Below, one piece after another: positions 55,061-64,000 of a stretch of 64,000 bases of DNA. The stretch lies in contig SADC01000005.1 of NCBI GenBank assembly GCA_004194705.1, positions 62,001 through 126,000 of the forward strand. The letters are read 5' to 3'. Position 1 is the stretch's first letter. Each line of letters opens with the position of its first letter. The notes below the pieces were generated by a model, which saw nothing but the letters and a program-made list of their open reading frames with translations, was not told the origin of the DNA and ran no database searches. The DNA comes from Ditylenchus dipsaci. Lineage: Eukaryota; Nematoda; Chromadorea; Rhabditida; Anguinidae. Position numbers and translations under genes: made by a program.

Positions 55061-58000
55061 TTTAACACGAGTAGTCCGAGTCTGCAAAAAAAAAATTTGA
55101 AAAACTGACTTTTAAAATAATTGTTGTCTGACATTTTTAGTTTTTGGGTTTATCTTAATTTATGTTATTTATCATTGATTCGTTTATTGATTTGTTTAAA
55201 AAAGCGTCATTCGACGCAGAACTTGTAGGTCTTTAGGAATAAAGGAAAAGATTAAAAAAATGAAAAACAAATTTTTAGGGGAAAGCTTTTAAAGTCAAAG
55301 TAAAAATTTCAAGGAAATTTTTCTGTGCCTAAAATTAGTTCTACAGCAAAAATCCGACTTGTGCAAACTTTATGAACACACCGTCAGAAAGCCCTACTAA
55401 ATCTACATCTATTAGAATAAAAAGTTCGAAAAAAATGTGTCATTGGGTGTTGCTGACTAAAAGAGAAGTGAACTTACCTAAATTTTTATAAGTATTTAAT
55501 AAAAAAAACTTTTCTTGTTGGAAAAACCTACAATCCTGACACCGAATTCATGTTCAGCATAGTCGATTTGAGTGTGAAACTGCTTTTAGATTTCAGAAAT
55601 CACTATCTAATTTCAAATTCTACAATACAATACTGTAGAAAACACCCGTCAAAATAATTAAATCTCCCGTCAAATTTTTAAAACTTCTTGTTCTCAGTGT
55701 TTTTTTTCAACTTTTTCATTTGTTTGCACCAGCATGTAGCCCTGAATCTCTAGTTTCTAATAAGCCATATCTTAACTCCTACGAGCTCCATCGACTCATC
55801 TTTTTCGATTTTGGCTCGGCACCCAAAAACTTTGAGGTCGACCTAAAATTTTCTCGATTTTCGGGGTTTGAAAAATAAGGCGGCCCGCCGCCTTATTAGA
55901 GGAATACGGTATGTCAAATATGGAAATTTGCGTCCTTTGTTGCTCTATATTATAAAGCATTAATTTTAATTTTTTAATTCCTTCAGAGAGCATTTTCTTA
56001 TCAGCTATCACTCTCCTTTTTTACCCCTCCTCTAATGTGAGTAAATGTAAAAGTAAAGGTAAATAAGAGTAAGTGTGCTTCATTCTTTCAAGTTTTCGGT
56101 GTTGTTGACTGGTTGTAAATGGAATAGAAACCAGAAAGTTGTTGTTACCAATTATCTTCTTCTTTTCCACTCTTCTCCTTCTCCTATTTTTAGCGGTAAT
56201 GCTTGTGCTCTGCTATGTATGGCTTCTGATTGATAGACTTGCCAGTGGTGGCAACAGCAGCAGCACTTAATTTGCTGGTGGCAATATAATATTGGTAGAA
56301 TTAAGTTTTGAGTTGGCAGAAGACCTTGCTCAATTTCTCATTTGTTCCTGCTTTACTAGTGTATCGCAAGAAGAAAGTTGACAAGTAAACGTTTTTACAA
56401 GGACCCATCAAAAAATCTCACATATATGAATATTTTTGAGTACGATATACTATTTTAAATCCGAAAAATAGCAAGGTTGCAAAATCCGTAAATCGTTAGA
56501 AAAAAAACTTGAAAGGGCAAATCGAAAATGAGCGAAACATCGTACTTAACTGTAGATTTGGGTCTTTTCTGTCTCGCACTTTTTCCGGGGTCTGGCAAAT
56601 ATACACATTTTGGCTCTATATAACTGAAAAGCAAATTTTCTTCAGTATTCGAACCATTGATCTTGTACTTAGTTCGGTGGCTATTGTTTCATTCTTATGT
56701 GATAGACATGGACCCATAAAAAGCAACAAATCTCATCTTTTTCACTTTTGCAATGAACTGGTAGTGCTGTTCGAGCAGTTTTGTTTACTTTATAACTTAC
56801 TCCTACTCTTGCTACTCTCCTTCCTTCCCTCTCCCAGTATATACAGGCAAGGAAAAAAGAAGGTAGCAGTGGAGCAGATTGTATTTCCTTCAGTGACAGC
56901 TTCTGTTTACCCTTGTGCTCTTCCAGCTTGAGTTAACTGTAGTTTTGGGTCTTTTCTGTCTCTCTTTGCTGCTCTGCTCGAATAAACTAGGCTCAAGAGT
57001 TTTTGGGTTAAGAGGAAGTGGAAAGCAGAGAGGAGGATGGGTACTGACAGGGATAAACAAAGGTGAAGCGATTTCACTTCTATGCTGCTACCACTGGATA
57101 AAACTTTTCTGACTGTTTTTAGAGTGGGCACGATACGACTGCTGGTTTTCGAAGGTCTCGGCAACGGACCTGTGAGGTGATGAGGAATTGAAACTGGACA
57201 CATCCTTCTGCTCACGACGCTACCAGCATAATTTTATATTAAATTTGAGCTATAAATTATGCTGATGAGCTGGAGTAATTAGAATATATTTATTAGGACC
57301 GTTTTTTTAATCAAATTTTTTATGGGCAAAATTAATGGCAAAATTTTGCAGCAAAAACTTGTAATTTTGCTAAATCCACTAAGGTTGGATCCGGTCTAGC
57401 AATAAATACTTTTTTCGAAGTTACTCGAATTCGATCTAGATACATTCCTTGAAATACATGTTTTCTTTGGAATTTTTACTTTATTATTTTGTTTGGAGAT
57501 TTTCTGCTTATTATTTTTTGATTTCATAGTCACACCCTGAGCTGCAGTGAGCACTCAGTAGGGCATATGGTTCACGAATTTTTTAAGAATAAGAACAATT
57601 GTGTATTAATTTTTGAACTTTAAAAATAGTTCGTGACAGTGTAGTAATGCTCAGTGCGCATATGTGAAGCGAGTGGGATAAGTAGTGTGAGGAATTGTTT
57701 TTAGAGTTCAATTGTTCTTGGTCCTGAAGACACTTTGAGCACCTACTAATAGTCACTTTCATGTAAAAGATTAAAAGAATTAGGGAAAAATAAGCGAATT
57801 TTGTTAGAGTGTGATTTCGACTTTTTCCGCATATTATTTGATCAGTCATTTGATTTAGAAATGAGCGAAAAATGACCAAACAAAAATAACACAGATTCAA
57901 ATTTGTGACAAAACATACTATAATTTTTTTTGCGCTTTTCGTGAATTTTCTACTAAATCGACTATTCTGCGTCGATTGGTGCAAAAATATTTCACAGGCA

Positions 58001-58798
58001 AATAAATTCCAAGTTTGTTTAATAAAGACTTATCCGAAAATCATCAATTTTAAGTAATGCAGCTCACTAAAAGAATTTAAAGCTCAAGCTGATATTTTAC
58101 TTATCGCTGTAGACAGGCTGCGGGTTTGTGCGACCCCATTTTTGCTCACTTCGAAATCTTTATCTTTTTTGCTGTATAAATCATAAGCACTGAAGAAAAT
58201 AGCAGTTTTTGGCACAAAGTAACCCACAACTGGCCAAACCTAGTATATTTCAATACTTTTAGTTATATGCATTGCGATATGCCCTTTTTACAGAAAAAAA
58301 TCTTTTCTGAAGCCAAAACCTTTTTTCAATCGCCCAGAAATGTCTTTTGTAATTTTTCTCGACAATAACGTCTATTCTTAATAAATCGACTTTACTATAA
58401 TAGTCGGCTTTGCTAAATCACTTCTGATCCGTCCAAACAAATCCAAATTATCCTTCTTAATATAAATCTGTTGAGATTTGACCTGAATGAATTTTAGTCA
58501 CTGACGAAGGAGCCTCGCAAAGTTGTTTTTTATTCATTTAACAGAGTTTGATCTTACTCGATAATAAGGTAGTCAGAGATGGATGTGTTTTGAGCGATTG
58601 ATCAATTGATGTATTACATTTATTTTGTTTTTGCTCTTTTTTGATTCCTGAGTATCGTAAATGCTCTAATAAGCCAACATGTCAGGTTGTATTTCAATTA
58701 ACCAACTATCAGAAAATTTTGAGGTCAGTCTCGAGATTTCTAGTCTCGAGATTAAAATGTGTTTGCAACCAAAACTCTTGTGAAACCCACTTTTTTAT
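55061..58798. other. no gene seen
   Basis: AT-rich. It holds one copy of the dispersed TGTTCAGCATAGTCGATTT motif (about 55550), a CCGTAT-family right end at 55885-55912 (GCCGCCTTATTAGAGGAATA CGGTA) and a short direct repeat of CTTAACTGTAGATTTGGGTC type (56547, 56935). The 140-codon frame at 56509-56931 has no splice or domain support. Confidence 0.4.
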
Positions 58799-59757
58799 GG
58801 GTCCACCCCGAAAGGTCGCCGGCCGAAAGGTCGCCGCTAAAAAATCGCCGCCGAAAGCTCCCCGGCGAAAGGTCGCCAATATTCAATTTTCACAACATTT
58901 TGAGAAAAAATGGGCTTGCGACCTCCATTCCAATCGTATAATTTGTCATATCATCATGTTTTTTGCTTAGCTGCCGGATAGGCCAGCATACGTTTGGATG
59001 AACTCAGACATCTTTGTGGTTAGGCGAGTGTAGGCCAGTGTATGTTAGGCGCTAGGCGAATTTATCGACACTTTTTTATCCCAAACTAATATTTTTGGTC
59101 TTGTGCAAAACTGCTATCTTTTAATTTTTTTTCTATAATCCAATCTCGGTTCTCGTGGATAATTCATTACCAACATAACCAAGTGATCGTCAACTTGGAT
59201 CAAAAAATTTTTACGATTATGGCCGAAATGTCCCCAATACATTTTTACGACAATCTTTCAAACAAAACTGTTGTGAGGATTAATTTGGATACTGTTTTGT
59301 CTTGTATGGAATTCTATGTGATTGCATAGAATTCCTTATTCATCAGTTATTGTTTGGTTGTGCAATTATCGTGTTGTCTCCTCTTTCAGTGCATTGACGA
59401 CATTGACACGCGCTCGAGCTGCATTTACTACGCTCCAGTTCAATTGCAAAGCTGCCATTTCTGAAAATCAACAAGACATAGAATTGACAAGCGAACAAAA
59501 TGCAAACAAAACAACACTTTGTTTACGCAGAATAAAAGCGAAAAAGGCACATTTTTTTCTCAAAATCTTGTGAAAATTGAATATTGGCGACTTTCTTTCG
59601 GCGGCGACCTTTGGCGGCGACCTTTCGGCGGCGACTTTTGGCGGACTTTCGGCGGCGACCTTTCGGCGACCTTCGCGACCTTTTGGCGGCGAGGCAGCGA
59701 CCTTTTGGCGGCGAGGCGGCGACCTTTCGTTTCGGCAGCGACCTTTATCCCTGACCC
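58799..59757. mobile_element. tandem-TIR element E58 with GGTCGCCGCCGAAA units
   Basis: The left array (58806-58878) of GAAAGGTCGCCGGCC-type units pairs with a longer inverted array (59585-59745). Inner arms AATATTCAATTTTCACAA and GTGAAAATTGAATATTGG also pair. Flanks are CTTTTTTAT and CTTTTTAT, one T apart. The uninterrupted flanking sequence occurs at about 61080-61150. Confidence 0.75.
59391..59463 (+). other. exon-like segment inside E58
   Basis: After CCTCTTTCAG a frame reads CIDDIDTRSSCIYYAPVQLQ then SCHF-stop. Non-repetitive and Cys-rich, but unsupported by other exons. It could be a captured fragment or chance. Confidence 0.2.
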
Positions 59758-60165
59758 CTTTTTATCTACCTAAATCCAAATCTATTGATTGTCGAGATTT
59801 CTGGTTGAAAATCGAAACCGTGAAAAGCAGACTAGGTAGAGCTCGTGGAGTTGGGAAAGCGCTAGAAAAGAATGCTCTGTAACCCATCAACTGATTTCGT
59901 ACTCGAAACTTCAGGACTCCTGACAACCTTATGGCAAAGCGACCAAATTTCATTAAAAAATAGTGGAAAATGTCGCGTGACAAATTGAACTAATAGTAGT
60001 CTAGTTGACGAACATTCACATATAATACGCCTCCATCTCAACTTTTTGTTTTTTTCTGACTTTTGGATTGTGAAAAAATTTTAGTCAAAAATTTCCCATG
60101 ATTTTTTTTCTCACTCAGAAAATACACCTATTTTTTCTGAACAAATATTTTTTTCCATGTTACAG

Positions 60166-60385
60166 TCCACTCTCGATGTAAGCACACTCCCTCAAGTTCG
60201 TTCCCGCCTAGGGTCCGACACTTTTTTTAACCCGATTTTCGAAGTCTTTTGCCAAACCTGATTCGTCAGTCTGATCAGAAAAATCGTACAGATCCTGATT
60301 CCACCAGTCAGTTCTCGAGATAGCCACAAGTTTGCCGAAAAGACCCGCGGCTCTCAATATAAGCACACCTTTTTTTAAAGTAGGT
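60166..60385. mobile_element. pogo-like MITE, left part
   Basis: CAGTCCACTCTCGATGTAAG ... CAAGTTCGTTCCCGCCTAGG ... inner ATATAAGCACACC. A G-run (60388-60400) marks the junction with the next repeat. Confidence 0.55.
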
Positions 60386-60394
60386 GGGGGGGGG

Positions 60395-60510
60395 GGGTGG
60401 TTTGAGATGCGCACACCCACATACCTTAGACACAAATCACTCGAAAGTGACTCTGGATGCATGAAACAGTATGCATACCAGTGTTTATTTAGGCGGTAGG
60501 CCCAGTTAAC
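60395..60510. repeat. hairpin-family right half (H9)
   Basis: TTTGAGATGCGCACACCCAC ATACCTTAGACAC then CACTCGAAAGTGACTCTGG and ATGCATGAAACAGTATGCAT. Confidence 0.65.
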
Positions 60511-61625
60511 AAAACTACGTTCAACATCTTCCTTTTCGTTTAAAATTTGTCTCTTTTTGGTCCATTTCCACCCAAATACAGACCTAAATCCCTTTAAAAA
60601 TGGTCAAAATGGGTGATTTTGGGTGGTCTCAAAACTCAGTTTTTTATTGACCAGAACTCAAAATAATGCTTTTTTTTGAGCTCCTTAGGCCATTTTAGGT
60701 CGATAGAGGGTGTTGGAAACACTTTGGAAAAACTTGATTTGGGGGGGGGGGTATATCCAAGTAGCGCCGAAATTTTTTATCGGATTCGTTTATATTTTTG
60801 GGATTTTTGTGTTTTATGTTTGATCAGAATTTTTAATACTTTAATAGCCTTTTCAACAAAACCTATTCGCCTATGCAATAATATCTGAACTGATTTGATT
60901 AAAAATCTCATATTAGCTACAAATTCAAACATTTTCAAGCTATGGTTGTTGTGAAAAAGGCCCATTCATACGTCTTTCCCCGTCCTCCCCTGTCCCAAAT
61001 GAGTCATTGCCTTGAAGGCATTGTTATTTCCGCACCTTCAATACAAAAGCCATTCTTGCTGTTCTAGCATTGGACAAAAATGTATTTGCAACTAAAACTC
61101 TTGTGAAACCCACTTCTCTTTTCTACCAAATCCAAATTTATTGATTGTTGGTAGTTTTGAGCCAGCTAAATGAGGATTTTTGTTGAACAAAGGTGGTTGG
61201 TGGATCAAGTTTTTCCTCTGGTTAGGAGGATATGTGCTCCTTTTGCACTAGGAGGAGGAAGAGCTGGTTGGATAAAGAATATCCAAGCCTCACGCACTCC
61301 CCACAACCACTATTTATCAACAATTCACATTCCGCAAAATCCGCTAATCGTTAAATGACACCCCTGCTTGCTTGTTTTACTCCCTCACTATTTCATGCCT
61401 AATGCTCTTCCTACCACAATTAATTTTATTTGCTGTTTTGTGGGGCAGGGATAATTTACCCACTTTTCTAATAAAATCATTTTTACCTAAATTTTTTTAT
61501 TTTGGATTTCTTTCTTGAATTCTGTTTTCACGTATGAGCAAAGATATTGAGCAATCATTTTTCCTACATCACTTTTTAAAGAAAAAATCCATTTTAAATC
61601 CACTTTTAAAATATTTATTTTTCAG

Positions 61626-61700
61626 CGAAGAAGACCAGCAGGGTCCAACGACAGCAGAAGTGGTCTATGCCACTTTATTGAACAGTCACGGATGCCTAAG
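61626..61700 (+). CDS. isolated internal-exon-like segment
   Basis: 75 bp between TTTTTCAG and GTAAGC, both strong splice signals. One frame reads EEDQQGPTTAEVVYATLLNS HGCLR; a second frame is also open. A large mariner-like element starts 16 bases into the presumed following intron. The remaining exons would lie beyond the window or are not recognised. Confidence 0.4.
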
Positions 61701-61715
61701 GTAAGCCAGAATATA

Positions 61716-63376
61716 CAGGGTGGACCAAGTATTCCAGCCTATTTGAGAGGCCTAGATCTTTTTTCTCAACACTCGGAAAATCAAATTTTAGCTCATTCGA
61801 TTGCTCTGAATTTGAGGTTTTGTTTGACACCAAAAGAAACATTTTATAATATGTTAGTATTAATAATTAACATGAAATATGCTTATTTAACCCTAGGACG
61901 ACCAGGTTGATCACAAAGTGGTTATGTCATGTTTGTGAACCTTTTTTGACGTTTATGAAGCGCTTTTAGAAAAGAGGTAAAAGAATATAGGTAGACCTTA
62001 ATCTCATCTTTAAAATGGAATATTTCGTAGGCTTCTATGACGATACCCGGCAGAAATATAACTAAATTTAAGGTGACATAGGCTACTTTCCACGTTGATT
62101 ACATTGTAGTCATTATGAATGCGCATTGGAAATCATGAAGGGTCACACAGCTGCACATTTTGTTGAAATTTCATAGTCTTTTAACTAGATTGGTTTCAGA
62201 TTGACAATGATAAAACCCATTTTGACAAGATCTGTTTAACTGTGCAACTCATCATGATTTTGAGAGCGACCATAATTGTACGTTATAAGGTACATTACAT
62301 ACGAAGTTTGACTGTACTTTCTAGGAACTTTCACCTGAGTACGGACATATAGGCATTGCCTTTGTACTAACACTTGAGTGCCCTTTCCTCGATATTACTA
62401 TTAGGTTCTGTCAGAAATACGCGGAATTTTGACTTGGTACCCCCTGTTTTGTTTTGGCACATTTTTAAACTTTATTTCTGACGGTTTATGAAAAAAGATT
62501 TTTGAATAGCTTACAGCTCAATCTAAAATTTCGGATTTTGGGGTGAATACCCATTCAGGAAACCAGGTGGTTTTCCTACTCACCGTGCGGCCTACTGGTC
62601 GACTTATGACTGTTCTTGTTATGGTCTGTTATGTACCCTCTGGCGGAGCATATGTTGGCGAATATATGTGGCGGAATAAAAGACCATAACCGTTTCAGCA
62701 CTAAGTTGCACTGCAGATCAAGAGCTACAAAACCACTTTACAAAATATTTTTTTATGAAAAAGATATCCGTTAAAAATTGCGCCCATAACACAGAAATTT
62801 TGCTTTCAATTTTGCATTTTAAAAATGTCATTTTGGGTTAAATAAGCATACCGTATTTACTCAAAAGGCGCCAATTTAAATATTTCAAATTTTGACTAAA
62901 AAAACATAAAACCCCCGTGATACTCCCTGTTGCTCGAAATTTTTTTTTTCTCAGAATCAAAAAAACTCGCTGCTTTCTTATAAAATCGGGGTCGAGAAAC
63001 ACGAATATGAGGTTATCTTAAAACATGTTTTTGGCATTACGTTCTTAATTCACTTTTTTGAGACTTCTCTTTAGAAATTTCCATCTCATTTTGTAGCTCA
63101 TCTTACTGGCTACAAAATGAACGGTGATTTGCATGATGAAAATTTGAAAAAATAGGTCAAAAACTCAATTCCAAGAACACGATTTTGAACGGGGGGGGGG
63201 GGGGGTGCCCGTTTGTTAGAGTGAAAACAGTATCTCAGCGATCAATTTTAATAAAATATTCATTTTGGTGTCAAACAAAACTGCTAAGGGCTATCGAATG
63301 AGCTGAAATTTGATTTTTCGGAGTCTTGAAAAAAGTTCCATGTCTCTCAAATAGGCTGGAATACTTGGTCCACTTG
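61716..63376. mobile_element. 1.66-kb mariner-like element with long TIRs, no transposase
   Basis: TA|CAGGGTGGACCAAGTATTCC on the left and GGAATACTTGGTCCACTTG on the right. The TIRs stay complementary for about 110 bp, including CTATTTGAGAG and TTTTGTTTGACACC. The interior holds a nested CCGTATTTACTC element (62851-63232) with the 27558-type palindrome and a G-run at 63190-63205. No long open frame. Confidence 0.75.
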
Positions 63377-64000
63377 CATATGGGGTTTGAGAGAGGTGTT
63401 TTTTGTCGTGGTTTTTAAGATTTAGGAAAGAGTTAGGGAAAGAGAGCCTACATTAGATAGTAGGTCCGCGTAGGTTAGAAGCACAAAATTTTTTGCATGT
63501 AGCAAGTTAATAGTCTTTTTTTAAGATTTAGTAAATCATTATGGATAAGCTTCAGTGTGATTTTATGACAAAAGCACCTCTAGACTCTCCTGCGTAGATG
63601 ATCACTATGTCTCCTGTTCGATTCGGATAACTTTGGACAGCTTTGGAAAACCTTGGATTACAATTAGAATCTAAAATAATTTATTAATCTCTGCATGCGC
63701 AATCTTAAAGATGAGCTTTTTGAGCCCTAACTCAGATATTTTTTGTGCACGATAATTCTTTTACCTCTCACTTTACCGTAGAATGAGTCCATCCTAATAT
63801 GTGCTGGCTTACCTACCGATTAAGCATAAGTCTGAAAACAACAGGGAGACCAAGGCGAAAAATGGGCTGGATTGGTCTAATTTTTTTCTCTGATTCATTG
63901 TCGATGAACTTGCTTTGCATCTAGGAACTGCTTTCTAGTTTTCTCATGCCTGACTGCTTCAAAGTGGGTTAGTGTGGCTATGTATGGCATAGGGATAATT
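63377..64000. other. no gene seen
   Basis: AT-rich. Only a transposon-end string (ACAGGGAGACCAAGGCGAAA, about 63840) shared with 19167 and 24565 was recognised. Confidence 0.35.

Noticed and set aside
56509..56931. 140-codon open frame as a gene
   Set aside because: Low-complexity Leu and Phe runs, no splice partners, no domain, and a direct repeat near its ends.
59577..59882. Gly-Asp-Leu repeat protein
   Set aside because: Translation of the GGCGGCGACCTTTC array of element E58.

Overview
This window is AT-rich animal DNA from a genome crowded with transposable elements. It is most likely from a nematode. The innexin gene follows nematode innexins almost motif by motif. The EXTL3-type gene is the single-copy exostosin-like type known in nematodes as rib-2. 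Introns of about 50 bp dominate, and the ATG-proximal exons sit directly after TTTTAG-like acceptors, as expected for spliced-leader trans-splicing or a 5' UTR intron. The species cannot be named from sequence alone.

Three plus-strand genes can be supported. (1) 3100-11283: an 11-exon EXTL3/RIB-2-like glycosyltransferase of about 717 aa, with a signal anchor, an exostosin domain and a GT64 domain. (2) 18147-21561: a small three-exon gene for a putative secreted protein of about 200 aa that I do not recognise. (3) 27417-39900: an 18-exon innexin of about 595 aa with four membrane spans, both loop cysteine pairs and the YYQW motif. Each of the two conserved genes carries one apparent one-base homopolymer deletion (T run at 11178-11180, C run at 28414-28417). 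These look more like consensus errors than pseudogene damage, because everything around them is intact.

Roughly everything else is mobile DNA, mostly non-autonomous and often nested. The clearest group is Mutator-like: five elements whose terminal inverted repeats are built from short tandem arrays, each flanked by an exact 8-bp target duplication (4332-4888, 5757-6679, 34244-34522, 35308-38110, 47598-48739), plus probable members at 16469-17585, 51381-52318 and 58799-59757. The 2.8-kb copy at 35308-38110 holds a relic of a MULE transposase. Empty-site paralogs for several insertions are present in the same window. Other groups are hAT-like MITEs (2493-2705, 48002-48202), TA-flanked mariner/pogo-like MITEs (8793-9222, 19821-20422, 25162-25754, 27558-27791, 61716-63376), a TTAA-flanked MITE with a tRNA-like core (10265-10573), a CCGTATTTTCTCTAAT-ended family, a 164-bp solo LTR with a GAAAC duplication (15735-15898), and a dispersed hairpin family with at least nine copies.

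Layout: 1-3.1 kb foldback elements; 3.1-11.3 kb EXTL3 gene; 11.3-18.1 kb repeats, solo LTR and a fragment-carrying foldback; 18.1-21.6 kb small secreted-protein gene; 21.6-27.4 kb MITEs; 27.4-39.9 kb innexin gene, with its large introns filled by insertions; 40-64 kb almost entirely repeats, with a few isolated exon-like segments near 43.0, 54.2-54.7, 59.4 and 61.6 kb.
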